Below are positions 9,721-18,994 of a stretch of 64,000 nucleotides of DNA, piece by piece. How positions within the stretch are numbered: position 1 is the first letter of the stretch; every line of letters begins with the position of its first letter. The stretch comes from Rhizobium altiplani (GTDB taxonomy: Bacteria > Pseudomonadota > Alphaproteobacteria > Rhizobiales > Rhizobiaceae): positions 1 through 64,000 of the forward strand of contig NZ_LNCD01000018.1 in NCBI RefSeq assembly GCF_001542405.1, read 5' to 3'. Position numbers and translations under genes: made by a program. Below the pieces are notes generated by a model that saw nothing but the letters and a program-made list of their open reading frames with translations, had not been told where the DNA came from and did no database searches.

Positions 9721-10458
9721 TCATACGTGTTGCCCACCATTGATGTGGATTTCAGCACCATTGATATAGGACGAGGCAGGCGTGCAGAGGAAATAAATCG
9801 ACTCGGCGATCTCAGACGGGTCGCCGAGACGTCCCATTGGTACTTGGCTGCTAACGAGTTTGTCCGTGCCGTCCGACAGGATCGACGTCTCTATCTCGCC
9901 CGGGGCTATGGCATTAGCGCGAACCCCCTGTCCAGCAAACTCATGAGCAATTTCCCTGGTGAGTGCCGCGAGACCTGCTTTAGAGGCTGCATACGCAGCG
10001 CCTGCGAAAGGGTGAACGCGAGCGCCGGCGATCGAAGTTATGTTCACGATGGAGCCCTTGCCCAACTCAAGCTCGGGAAGAAGGCCACGCACGAGCAAAG
10101 CCGTGGAAACGAGATTAACGTGCAGTACTTGTGTCCAAGTGCGCGAATCAGTGCCAAGCACGCCTAGCCGGCTCTGGTTCGGACCTTTCGGCGAGATACC
10201 CGCATTGTTGACGAGCGCATGAAGCTTGCCGGCTGGAAGTCGGCTTCGTACCTCTTCGGCAAGATCGTCTATCTTATCGATTTGCGCTAAATCTGCCTGG
10301 ATGTGGCTCTCGCGTGCGGCTGGGCATGCGCAGTCCTCTGAAAAGGGGAGACGAGAAACTGTAAGGATTCTCCATCCTCGCTCTTGAAACAGTTTCACTG
10401 TCGCGTGCCCGATACCTCGGCTCGCTCCTGTCAAAAGCATGATGAGCTGCTCATTCAT
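9721..10458 (-). CDS. SDR-family oxidoreductase (3-oxoacyl-reductase-like)
   Basis: 245 residues of the classical short-chain dehydrogenase type: TGASRGIG (10-17) binds NAD(P), NNAG (84-87) is the structural motif, and Ser142, Tyr156, Lys160 are catalytic. The C-terminus INGAEIHINGGQ fits FabG-like and sugar-alcohol dehydrogenases. It stands alone, 640 bp from the epimerase operon on the same strand. The substrate cannot be told from sequence. Cysteines at 43-45 (CAC) in the adenosine-side loop are unusual. Confidence 0.85.
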   Translation of the reverse strand: MNEQLIMLLTGASRGIGHATVKLFQERGWRILTVSRLPFSEDCACPAARESHIQADLAQIDKIDDLAEEVRSRLPAGKLHALVNNAGISPKGPNQSRLGVLGTDSRTWTQVLHVNLVSTALLVRGLLPELELGKGSIVNITSIAGARVHPFAGAAYAASKAGLAALTREIAHEFAGQGVRANAIAPGEIETSILSDGTDKLVSSQVPMGRLGDPSEIAESIYFLCTPASSYINGAEIHINGGQHV

Positions 10459-11162
10459 CAGTAGGGCCCTTCAGATCTTCGTTAAAACGTTAAACGGTGA
10501 AGCACGTAGCTTGCCATACGACCACTCGTTTTTAAAACAATGATGGCGTTCATAGTGCAATGTTCAATGTGCGACATTGTCGAGGCTGGGACGCTGCGCT
10601 TAATCAAGACGAAGAACGCCTGGTCGTCAAAATTTCCTCTCGCAAAAGCGATATGGTTGATCTCACCCTCGTAGCCGATGCACTTTCGCTGGAGACAGCG
10701 ACGCCCTAAGCCTTGTCTTGCCGCCACCCGGTAGAGACGGGGCTATCTTCGGTGGACGGGAATGGCCCTATCGCCTTTGCCTTGGTTTTTGCGTCTGCTT
10801 TTTGTGTTTCAGTCTCGCGGTTTGTTTGCTTCTCCGCCCGCAGATCCTGTTGGATCTGTCGCTGGCGCTCAATCTCAGGCGACGGTTCACGTTGTCCGGA
10901 ATGGGTTTGGATTGATTTTGATCGACGGCGCGCTTGGCACAGGCGGCGGCCGCGGCCGCCGCCTGCATTCGAACGCGTGATCCTCCCCACTCGTCGAACT
11001 CGTCGCCAACGCGTGGGATTACCTCCATCGAAAGACGTTTTGACAGGTATCGTGCCAGCTTTCCCATTTCGCTCGATGAACCTCTGCGTTTCTGCGAAGC
11101 CGCATGCATTAGGCTACAATTTAGCGCGTAACACATAGCTAGCGCTCCTCGTCGTGGGTCAG
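10459..11162. other. intergenic region with a possible frameshifted small gene and a 26-bp palindrome
   Basis: On the minus strand, two frames joined near 10880 would give one basic, Ala- and Gln-rich protein. The first part reads EVIPRVGDEFDEWGG then a poly-Ala tract and PIPDNV; the second reads EPSPEIERQRQIQQ and ends STGWRQDKA. No family is recognised, and it may be a broken gene or chance. The poly-Ala tract is encoded by a perfect 26-bp GC-only-core palindrome at 10940-10965. The rest (10482-10700) shows nothing. Confidence 0.3.
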
Positions 11163-11163
11163 T

Positions 11164-11179
11164 TGGCACATTGATTGCT
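11164..11179 (+). promoter_or_regulatory. sigma-54 (-24/-12) promoter of dctA
   Basis: TGGCAC-N5-TTGCT at 11164-11179 is a perfect match to the sigma-54 consensus, with GG at 11165-11166 and GC at 11177-11178. It is on the dctA strand about 96 bp before the start codon. Sigma-54 control of dctA through the DctB/DctD two-component system is established in rhizobia; dctBD are not in this window. I found no TGT-N10-ACA NifA site just upstream. Confidence 0.85.
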
Positions 11180-11274
11180 TGATTGCTCTACAAGCAGCCG
11201 CGGCTGTCGATCTTCGGACGGCGACCTGGGAGGCCCGGCGCGTTGCTGGACTTGGCGCCCACGTGGAGGATATC

Positions 11275-12600
11275 ATGATCATCGAACATCCCGCGGCGGT
11301 CCGCGGCAAGATACCATTTTACCGCCATCTCTATGTTCAGGTCCTGGCGGCGATCGCCGCGGGTATCCTGGTCGGGCATTTCTATCCTGAGCTCGGCACT
11401 CAGCTGAAGCCGCTTGGCGACGCCTTCATCAAGCTCGTTAAGATGATCATCGCGCCGGTCATCTTCCTGACGGTCGCGACCGGCATTGCCGGCATGAGCG
11501 ATCTCGCCAAGGTCGGCCGCGTTGCCGGCAAAGCGATGATCTACTTCCTGACCTTCTCGAGCCTCGCGCTCGTCGTCGGCCTCATCGTCGCCAATGTCGT
11601 GCAGCCGGGTGTGGGGATGCATATCGACCCTGCTTCACTCGATAGTAAGGCGATCAGCACCTATGCGGAAAAGGCGCATGAGCAGTCGATCGCTGGCTTC
11701 CTGATGAACATCATTCCGACGACGCTGACGAGCGCCTTTGCCGACGGCGACATCCTGCAGGTCCTGTTCATCTCGGTGCTCTTCGGCATCTCGCTCGCCA
11801 TGGTCGGCAAGAAGGCCGAGCCGATTGTCGATTTCCTGCAGGCGCTGACGCTGCCGATCTTCCGGCTGGTGGCGATCCTGATGAAGGCTGCTCCGATCGG
11901 TGCCCTCGGCGCCATGGCGTTCACTATCGGCAAATACGGCCTCGCCTCGATCGCCAACCTCGCCATGCTGATCGGCACCTTCTATCTCACCTCGTTCTTG
12001 TTTGTCTTCGTCGTACTCGGCGCTGTGGCGCGCTACAACGGCTTCTCGATCATGGCGCTCATCCGCTACATCAAGGAGGAGCTGCTCCTCGTTCTCGGCA
12101 CTTCGTCCTCGGAAGCCGCACTGCCGGGCCTCATGAACAAGATGGAGAAGGCTGGCTGCAAGCGTTCGGTCGTCGGCCTCGTCATTCCGACCGGCTATTC
12201 GTTCAACCTCGACGGCACCAACATCTATATGACGCTGGCGGCGCTTTTCATCGCCCAGGCGACCGACACCCCGCTTTCCTACGGCAATCAGATCCTGCTC
12301 TTGCTCGTCGCTATGCTGAGTTCAAAGGGTGCTGCCGGCATCACCGGCGCAGGCTTCATCACGCTCGCCGCGACGCTTTCGGTCGTTCCGTCCGTACCGG
12401 TCGCCGGCATGGCGCTGATCCTCGGCATCGACCGCTTCATGTCCGAATGCCGCGCAATGACCAATATTGTCGGTAACGCGGTCGCGACGGTGGTCGTGGC
12501 GAAGTGGGAAGGCGAGCTCCACCAGGCGCAGCTTCGCGCCGCGCTTGCAGGCGAAGCGCCGATTGAGACCAAAGCGACGTCCGCCCAGCCAGCTGAATAA
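11275..12600 (+). CDS. dctA: C4-dicarboxylate transporter DctA
   Basis: 441 residues, the same length as characterised rhizobial DctA. It is a DAACS/SLC1-type carrier that imports succinate, fumarate and malate, the carbon supply of nitrogen-fixing bacteroids. Family motifs are [12 protein letters not shown] in the hairpin region and [20 protein letters not shown]. The start at ATG 11275 ([12 protein letters not shown]) follows GGAGGA at 11265-11270; the upstream in-frame ATG at 11179 overlaps the promoter and is not used. It is followed by a strong terminator. Its base composition is more GC-rich than its neighbours, as if transferred from or like a core gene. Confidence 0.96.
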   Translation: MIIEHPAAVRGKIPFYRHLYVQVLAAIAAGILVGHFYPELGTQLKPLGDAFIKLVKMIIAPVIFLTVATGIAGMSDLAKVGRVAGKAMIYFLTFSSLALVVGLIVANVVQPGVGMHIDPASLDSKAISTYAEKAHEQSIAGFLMNIIPTTLTSAFADGDILQVLFISVLFGISLAMVGKKAEPIVDFLQALTLPIFRLVAILMKAAPIGALGAMAFTIGKYGLASIANLAMLIGTFYLTSFLFVFVVLGAVARYNGFSIMALIRYIKEELLLVLGTSSSEAALPGLMNKMEKAGCKRSVVGLVIPTGYSFNLDGTNIYMTLAALFIAQATDTPLSYGNQILLLLVAMLSSKGAAGITGAGFITLAATLSVVPSVPVAGMALILGIDRFMSECRAMTNIVGNAVATVVVAKWEGELHQAQLRAALAGEAPIETKATSAQPAE

Positions 12601-12637
12601 TGCCTCCAGGGCAACTGCCGCACACCAGTGCGGATTA

Positions 12638-12671
12638 GCGCGGTCTGGTTTTCCAGATCGCGCTCTTTTTT
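12638..12671 (+). terminator. intrinsic terminator of dctA
   Basis: An 11-bp stem (GCGCGGTCTGG with CCAGATCGCGC, one G-T pair) with a TTTT loop is followed by TCTTTTTTG. It begins 38 bp after the dctA stop. Confidence 0.85.
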
Positions 12672-13949
12672 GTTTTTCCACCAGCGAGGACTCCTTGGCT
12701 GCCAAATGCCGTTCAAGCGCCTGCGCCGCCTTAGAGCGTCGGAACGAAACCGACGCCAGGCGCCATGCTCCTCAAACGTCTTTGATCTCAAAGCATTTGC
12801 CAATGATATTTGGCCGTTCGCTATGGCCTGTTGCATCAACCCACCCATCACCGCGCGGCGAAGTACCCTCGCCCGCGCCACGGTGCGTACAGTGAAGCGC
12901 ATCGGTTCCCCACATGGCCTGCAGGCGGAGTGCATGAGGGAGGTTTGCGAAATCAGCCAACACCATGACGTCCGCCTCCCCCTCACGGACTCGAGCTGTC
13001 TATTCTGCCATACCCATGGCAAACACGTTCCATCAGCTCCTTCGCGTTCCAACAAACCGTGGCGGAATAGAAGCTGTAACCACAACGCCCACATGGAACC
13101 TGCGCCGCGGGCCGCGCCGCCATCGTTGGTTGATTTCCCCTGCCCGCTTTCCTAAGAAGACGCTCGTCGCAGCGACCACTTCGGTTTGTCGGGTCCGCGA
13201 CACGATGCCGTTCGACCTGGTTCGTACTTCACTCTCATTTGCATCGTTGATAACGCACCGATAGTTTTTCCATGGGCGCCTCTTCGCGTAGCTGCCATGA
13301 CTCGTGAGAAAATTGCGGCGTCGTTCCCGAACAGAATCGCGATCAAGCATAACGCTGAAGAACTCACATAGGCAGGTTGCGAGTGCGGTCGGACAGCATT
13401 GCAAGCACCCTGCCGCGGCGGCGAGGGTACTGTCGTGGGCCATTGCGGTGAACGAAACGCCAATTGGGAAGCCACAGAACGGCTTCCGATGGCGAACTGA
13501 TGCCCGGACAGGTTTGCTTACGCCTCGATATCAAGCCGATGTTTTAGTGCTCTTGGAAAAGCTGAACCTACGGGGACCATCGCAACGTGAGATTCAGTTC
13601 CCGCACGGCCGTCCCTTACCGCGCCGCCAACCGCAACGATCACCACCGCCTCATGGAAATCGAAGGTTTGACCACCTAGTCTCAACTAGTGGCCGGTGGT
13701 ATGAGATCGGCAGGGTTAGATTCCTGTCGTAAGCTGCTGCGTACTGGGCCCCCGCGATAACCAAAATTGCCAATCGTTGTTGCCAACGGATCGTGTCTTC
13801 ATAAGCTATGACCGATCCCGGTGATCTGGACAGAGGCCGAATCAATGCGAACAATACGACAGCGGATGAACCATGCGTATGTAGGGACTATGCCAGTGAG
13901 ACTGGATTTTAGATGAAAAAGCAGTCTAACTTAGCTAACCGAGGTTTCC
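12672..13949. other. 1.28-kb stretch without a supported gene
   Basis: Several frames of 60-270 codons exist on both strands but none shows a recognisable domain, a good ribosome site or codon use like the flanking genes. The longest minus-strand frame runs into dctA antisense. It looks like decayed DNA between dctA and the toxin-antitoxin pair. Confidence 0.5.
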
Positions 13950-14183
13950 ATGCAGGTTACAATCCATAACGCCAAGACGAACCTGTCCAAACTTATTGAG
14001 GCGGCGAAGGCTGGCGAAGAAGTTGTCATCGCCAAGGGTAAGACTCCTGTTGCCCGGATCGTTGCCATCACGCAAAACAGGTTCACCATCGGGCTACTGA
14101 AAGACAAGGTCACAGGAGATGGACCAGATTTCTTCGAGCCTATGAGTGAGGATGAATTGGCGCTTTGGGAAGGGGCAGAGTGA
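13950..14183 (+). CDS. Phd/YefM-family antitoxin
   Basis: 77 residues. The N-terminus MQVTIHNAKTNLSKLIEAA and the segment GEEVVIAKGKTPVARIV are typical of Phd/YefM antitoxins, which bind operator DNA as dimers and neutralise a partner toxin with their C-terminal tail (here DELALWEGAE). The stop overlaps the PIN toxin start as GTGA, so the two are translated together. The pair probably represses its own promoter; the region just upstream (13900-13949) is AT-rich, as expected. Confidence 0.9.
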   Translation: MQVTIHNAKTNLSKLIEAAKAGEEVVIAKGKTPVARIVAITQNRFTIGLLKDKVTGDGPDFFEPMSEDELALWEGAE

Positions 14184-14569
14184 CGGCTGTATTGCTCGAC
14201 ACTCACACATGGGCATGGACGCTGACCGGCGATTCGCGTTTATCTGCCAAAGCAACCGCGCTAATTACGGACGCCGACAGCGTTTTCGTCAGTCCGATAA
14301 GCTTCTTCGAGATCGGACAGAAGGTTCGTATCGGCAAGTGGCCGGAGATGGAGCCATTCATCAACCATTTGCCGAGCTTGCTGGTAGAACAAGGCGGCAG
14401 AGTTGCCGCACTGGCGCCGGAGATTTGTTTGAAAGTGGCGACTCTTGCGTGGGAACATCGCGACCCGTTCGACCGTCTTTTGGCAGCCAGTGCGTTGGAT
14501 TTTGGGACGGCGTTGATTTCAGCGGACGAGGTGTTTGACACGCTCCCCGCCGTTAAACGTTTGTGGTGA
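14180..14569 (+). CDS. VapC-like PIN-domain toxin
   Basis: 129 residues from a GTG that overlaps the antitoxin stop. The PIN acidic residues are present: Asp7 (LLDTHTW), Glu44 (SFFEIG), Asp95 and Asp98 (RDPFDRLL) and Asp116 (ISADEVF). PIN toxins are Mg-dependent RNases, many cutting tRNA or rRNA. All catalytic residues remain and no disruption is seen, so the pair may be a working plasmid-stabilising module. Confidence 0.9.
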   Translation: MTAVLLDTHTWAWTLTGDSRLSAKATALITDADSVFVSPISFFEIGQKVRIGKWPEMEPFINHLPSLLVEQGGRVAALAPEICLKVATLAWEHRDPFDRLLAASALDFGTALISADEVFDTLPAVKRLW

Positions 14570-15340
14570 ACTTCAAATCCCCATTGGTCACTGCTGGAAA
14601 GTCGGAGGTCCATTTGTTATGATCCGCCGATGCTTTGCGTAACTTGTCTTAACCCACTGCCATTTATTTCACGTGATTGAAGATTGACTGCGTTTTTGAG
14701 ACAAACAGATAAGAAAGCAGCAATGATAGCCGAGCGAAAGCGATTTTTGGACCAGGTGCGTCCGGTCGATCGGCTGGTGGGCATCAGCGACCTGTCCGAG
14801 GCGACAAACGCGTACGCTGGTTTACCAAGAAGATGGAGCTCTGCCCTTGGGTAGAGAGCCTGGCCCCGATTTTAATGCACGGGGTAAAATACAGGATCGA
14901 CACTTCAGCCCAGTACTTTTTGGCCGATAGCGATCTTAGAAGTCGACGCTGAGGGTGGCATCTGTCCAAAGAAGGGAAAAGGCGCGGGCCTCGTGCTTCC
15001 CTGGTACGACACCGGCATGGGGCACCACCGACAGAAATTAACATTGATTTCGTTGATGAATTTCACTCAACCGAAGCAGGCGCTGTTTTTTGTGGGGCAA
15101 AAAATGTTGCCGCTGCGACAACATGGGCCATTCATTTGATCTATCGCGGCACCACATTTGGTGTAGTGTGATTTCTGTTCCATTGGCTTGTCCGGCAGGT
15201 AGCCTAGTGGTATCCATTTTGTAACGAGCTGAGGGCAAAACAGCTTGGGCCAAGGGAAGCAGAACAAAATTGGGAACTTACCAATTCTAAAACAGTTTGT
15301 TTTAGGCTTGGTTCGCAACTCTTTTTAAGGGGTCACTGGA
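14570..15340. other. 770-bp stretch without a supported gene
   Basis: A 43-codon frame at 14722 (MIAERKRFLDQVRP) is the only short candidate, with no recognised family. The last 200 bp is AT-richer and likely holds the promoter of the winged-helix/dGTPase pair; I cannot place it precisely. Confidence 0.45.
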
Positions 15341-15538
15341 ATGTCGAACGATATCGATCAAGTCGTAAGGGCCATTAGAGCGGCCGGAGGCACGATACGT
15401 CCATCCGAGCTGGCGAAGGCCGTTCACCAGGACAAGCGGACTTTGCAGCGCGCTGTTCAATCTGCGCTGGACAAAGGCTATATCGAAATCGACAGCCGGA
15501 TGCGGCTTACCTTGGGTCGGGTGTCCGAAGCCGCCTAA
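15341..15538 (+). CDS. small winged-helix protein upstream of dGTPase
   Basis: 65 residues: MSNDIDQVVRAIRAAGG, then SELAKAVHQDKRTLQRAVQ, a helix-turn-helix, and a short wing (YIEIDSRMRLTLG). GGGG-type SD sequence (AAGGGGT) lies before the ATG. Only 2 bp separate its stop from the dGTPase start, so they form one operon. It could be an autoregulator or a DNA-sensing partner of the nucleotidase; the family is not one I can name. Confidence 0.75.
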   Translation: MSNDIDQVVRAIRAAGGTIRPSELAKAVHQDKRTLQRAVQSALDKGYIEIDSRMRLTLGRVSEAA

Positions 15539-15540
15539 GC

Positions 15541-16812
15541 ATGTGGACAGCTAACGATCGTTCGAAGCGTTTTTACGAAGCTACCAAAACCGACCAACGG
15601 AATGACTTCGAAAGAGATCGCGACCGAATACTTTACTCTACCGCCTTTCACCGTCTCGCCGGAATTACGCAAGTGGTGCGCGCCGGCGAGCAGGAAGTTT
15701 TTCACAACAGGCAGCAGCACACCCTGAAGGTTGCACAAGTTGGGCGACGCCTAGCTCAACGCTGCATCGATGAGTATCCAAAATTCGCTAGCGTGATCGA
15801 CGCAGAGGTGGTGGAAGCTGCTTGCCTCGCGCACGACTTGGGGCATCCGCCATTCGGCCACGTGGGTGAATCGTTGCTGGATCAGCTAGTCTCCGGTGAC
15901 GATCAGGACGGTTTCGAAGGCAACGCCCAGACCTTTCGAATTCTCACCACCCTCGCGCTCAGATTTCCAGAACATAATGGCCTTAATTTAACGAGAGCTA
16001 CGCTCGCAGCCACACTAAAATATCCCTGGCTGCGTGATCGCAAGGACAAGAACAAAACCTTTAAGTGGTCTGCCTACAAGGTTGATGCAGAGGCCTTTGT
16101 TTTCGTCCGTAAATTCCATGGTGGCGACAAGAGGACAGTCGAGGCGGCGCTCATGGATTGGGCGGATGATATCGCCTACTCAGTGCACGACCTAGAGGAT
16201 TTCCATCGCTGCGGGGCCATACCTTGGATTGAGGTCTTCGGAGCGCACGACCAAATTGTCGACGCCGCCGCCGAAAAATGGCATAACGCGCCGCCTAATG
16301 CGGAGCAGCTATTGTCCGACTCTCTGCACCGGCTCTTCGAGTTCTTTAACCAGTTTTACGACAGTCTTCTTTACGAGCGTTACGTAGGTAGCAAGGATCA
16401 GCGCCTACAGCTCAGAAATCTCACTTCCACACTAATTGGCCGTTTTATCAAAGCTGCGGAGGTGGTGTCGCCGGAAGAAGTCAGGATTGGTGAAGACGAG
16501 CAGACGACGGTCATCCTATTAAAGCAGATCTTCAGAGAGTTCATCATTAAAAGCCCGCCACTAATCGCCCAGCAGCACGGTCAAAAGAACATTCTGCGAT
16601 CTCTATATGAGGCAATATACTCAGAATCGAAGGGCACTTATCCGACATTTCTCCCCGTGAAGCTTCGCTATCTTTGGGAGATAGCAGAGGAAAACGTAGC
16701 GAGATTTACGGCTGACTGTGTAGCTAGCCTGACCGAGAAGGAGGTCGTAGGAATGTACGGCCGCCTCTACGGCACGTCTGATAGCTCAGTCCTAGATCCT
16801 ATCGTCCGATAG
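15541..16812 (+). CDS. dGTPase-like HD-domain dNTP triphosphohydrolase
   Basis: 423 residues. The HD metal-binding residues are His60 (HTLKVAQ), His98-Asp99 in LAHDLGHPPFGH, and Asp209/210 in WADDIAYSVHDLED. The N-terminal RDRILYSTAFHRLAGITQV is the conserved dGTPase start. Enzymes of this family hydrolyse dGTP or other dNTPs to nucleoside and triphosphate, and some stand-alone bacterial members protect against phage by depleting dNTPs. Pairing with a small winged-helix protein on an accessory replicon fits a defence role, but a housekeeping type cannot be excluded. The 3' end overlaps the convergent peroxidase gene by 14 bp. Confidence 0.9.
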   Translation: MWTANDRSKRFYEATKTDQRNDFERDRDRILYSTAFHRLAGITQVVRAGEQEVFHNRQQHTLKVAQVGRRLAQRCIDEYPKFASVIDAEVVEAACLAHDLGHPPFGHVGESLLDQLVSGDDQDGFEGNAQTFRILTTLALRFPEHNGLNLTRATLAATLKYPWLRDRKDKNKTFKWSAYKVDAEAFVFVRKFHGGDKRTVEAALMDWADDIAYSVHDLEDFHRCGAIPWIEVFGAHDQIVDAAAEKWHNAPPNAEQLLSDSLHRLFEFFNQFYDSLLYERYVGSKDQRLQLRNLTSTLIGRFIKAAEVVSPEEVRIGEDEQTTVILLKQIFREFIIKSPPLIAQQHGQKNILRSLYEAIYSESKGTYPTFLPVKLRYLWEIAEENVARFTADCVASLTEKEVVGMYGRLYGTSDSSVLDPIVR

Positions 16813-17908
16813 AGCCCCTACTCCCCTCCTTTATCCACACAGGGCGGGGTGTTCCCCCCGTCTCGGCGGGCAAAAGGGGATAGGCGACCTCTGGTACCTT
16901 TCCGGTCAGCGAATTAAGGAAGGCAACGATCAGGTCGACTTCTTCTTCCTTCAATGCTTCGCCGAGCTGGGTGGTCCCCATGATGGCGACGGCCTGTTTG
17001 AGATCCCAAACCTTACCCGAATGAAAGTAAGGTGCCGTGAGTGCTACGTTGCGCAGCGGAGCTGCGCGGAAAACATATAAATCGTCGGATGTATTGGTGA
17101 CGGCAAAACGGCCCTTGTCTTTTTCCGGCAGGACGCCGACGCTGGGCTTTTCAACAATGCCAAAACGGTGATAGCCATTCCCACCAACGTTGGTACCGGC
17201 ATGGCAGGACTAGCAGCCTTTTTCCATGAAAAGCGTCAGGCCCTGTTTCTGTTCGGAAGTCATTGCGGCGTCATCGCCATTGAGAAAGGCATCGAATGGA
17301 GCCGGCGTGACAAGTGTCGCCTCAAAGGCTTCGATTGCCTTGGCGAAGTTGTCGAAGGTGACGGGATCGGCGTCACCCGCGAAAGCTGCACTAAACCACT
17401 CGACATATTGCGGCATCGATTTGAGCGTGGCAATGACTTGACCCGGTGTGTTGGCCATTTCGACACTGGCTTGGACCGGCCCCTTGGCCTGAGCCTTCAG
17501 GTCTTCGGCGCGACCGTCCCAGAACTGCGCGATATTGAAGACAGCGTTCAGTGCCGTCGGCGCGTTGCGCGGTCCCTTCTGCCAACCATGGCCGATCGAG
17601 GTTTCAAGATTGTCGTCGCCCCCAGTGGCCAGGTTGTGGCACGAGTTGCATGAGAAAACGCCTGACGCCGAGACGCGTGGATCGAAGAACAGTGCCTTGC
17701 CTAGGACGATTTTCTCCGGTGTGATCGGGTTGTTGACGACTGCCGGCGTGGTGGATGGCAACGCCTTGAAGGTAGCCAGCGCCATTGCTCTGAGGTCTGC
17801 GGGGATCGGATCCGCAGTAAAGGCGGTGGTCGCCATCAAGGCGGCAGCCATCGTAGTGAACAGGATTTTGATGGGCCGCAAACCGAGCACATCGAGAGCT
17901 TCGATCAC
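16799..17908 (-). pseudogene. di-haem cytochrome c peroxidase with an amber codon in the second haem motif
   Basis: The minus-strand frame begins at 17908 with a signal peptide (residues about 12-31) and has a first haem site CNSCH (87-91). At 17210-17212 there is TAG exactly inside the second motif, read C-stop-SCH, where CxxCH is required. The frame then runs open for another 137 codons with typical MauG/CcpA text (NTSDDLYVFRAAPLRNV, APYFHSGKVWDL) to 16799. So a single change, for example CAG to TAG, inactivates an otherwise complete gene of about 369 residues. The product would reduce periplasmic H2O2 with electrons from cytochrome c. Confidence 0.85.
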
Positions 17909-18462
17909 AACGAGGTTCGCAAGTCCTCGGGCCTTACCGGCCGCCGATGCTGATGGAGAAGTCGGCCAGGCGGCTTGCCTGCAGGCCGCCTTCCTTCCCT
18001 GCGAAGAATTGCGGTTCTTTGTCGCTGATAGCGGAATAGGCCAGGCCCAGCCGGCTCTGAGCTAATATGGGACGCGGATTTCCTGCGCCAGTGAATCCAT
18101 TTCATCATGAATCATCAGCCCCTCCCGCAGTTGCCGTGACAGCGCCTTTATGGACATCGAGGATCTCGCCGGGTTGGAACGAATGTAGAGTTGGGCGTCC
18201 GCGCGAGGGAACCGCGGCAAGCTCCTGTGCAGCCTTCGCTCGACTATTCCTGTACGACCTCTTAATTCGTCTGCATCGGGATCGTCCTACTGGAGAAAGA
18301 TCGGATGCAGGCCCCGGCGGCGGAAAGCAATTTTCTGACATTTCGACATTCTCCGCACATTATCGTTGCTCTTGCGCACCTGCAAATGGCTCCGCGCAAA
18401 ATGCCTGCCAAAAACAAAACTCTCTTTTTTGATACAGCGCAATCGATCTAACCCGCCGTCTT
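17909..18462. other. 554-bp stretch without a supported gene
   Basis: The minus-strand text before the peroxidase (about 17930-18065, for example SRLGLAYSAISDKEPQFFAG) reads like the C-terminal end of a secreted or outer-membrane protein and may be a remnant of an upstream operon partner, but I cannot name it. The rest shows nothing. Confidence 0.35.
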
Positions 18463-18494
18463 GCATGTCCGACATTGTGATACATCGGACATGC
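18463..18494. repeat. 10-bp perfect inverted repeat with 12-bp spacer
   Basis: GCATGTCCGA (18463-18472) and TCGGACATGC (18485-18494) are perfect reverse complements, and the right arm includes the ATG of the remnant at 18491. It follows a T-run (18424-18430). It could be an operator, a transcript hairpin or the scar of a mobile element. Confidence 0.6.
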
Positions 18495-18757
18495 TACGCG
18501 ACATGGAACCGAGATTTGCAATTGACGTCAGAGAAAGCACCAGGCGGGCGATGAAGTATCGCCGCGGAAGTGAGATCATCATTGCTACGCATGACGGGCG
18601 CGGCCGGTTCGACCCGCTCGGGGACGAAAAAGGCCACGTGTTTTCCCTGATGTCGCGTCTGGAACGCGTCGGGTTTCACGAGGGTTGCCAGCGCATCGCC
18701 GCGCTGATCGGCCTCCGACCACCGGTGCCGGCGTGGCAGGGGTCAAAAGGCGATTGA
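18491..18757 (+). pseudogene. DUF3991/TOPRIM plasmid protein, N-terminal remnant
   Basis: 88 residues remain. RRGSEIIIATHDGRGRFDPL, DEKGHVFSLMSRLERVGF and IAALIGLRPPVPAWQ match the N-terminal domain of the DUF3991/TOPRIM proteins common on rhizobial and agrobacterial plasmids near transfer and antirestriction genes. The full protein is several times longer. After the stop, further text (RQRAAWARAADEAKNLL) suggests decayed continuation to about 18890. Confidence 0.6.
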
Positions 18758-18994
18758 GGTGTTGAGATTCCCGCCAGGCAGCGGGCAGCATGGGCTCGTG
18801 CTGCAGACGAGGCCAAGAATCTGTTGAAGGAGAAGCGGCCGTCGCAGGCGTGCAGTTCTGCACCAGGAACTCAAGAGAGCATTCGAGGATCCTAAACAAC
18901 ATCGGCGGTGCATCGACAGCGGCATAGTTACTCGCGGCGCTTCCACCCTATATCCACTATCCACCGTCGTAATATCTGTGCATACATAACGTCC

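Noticed and set aside
12288..13094. 268-codon minus-strand frame
   Set aside because: Its 3' part is antisense to dctA and its composition is Arg/Trp-rich shadow coding.
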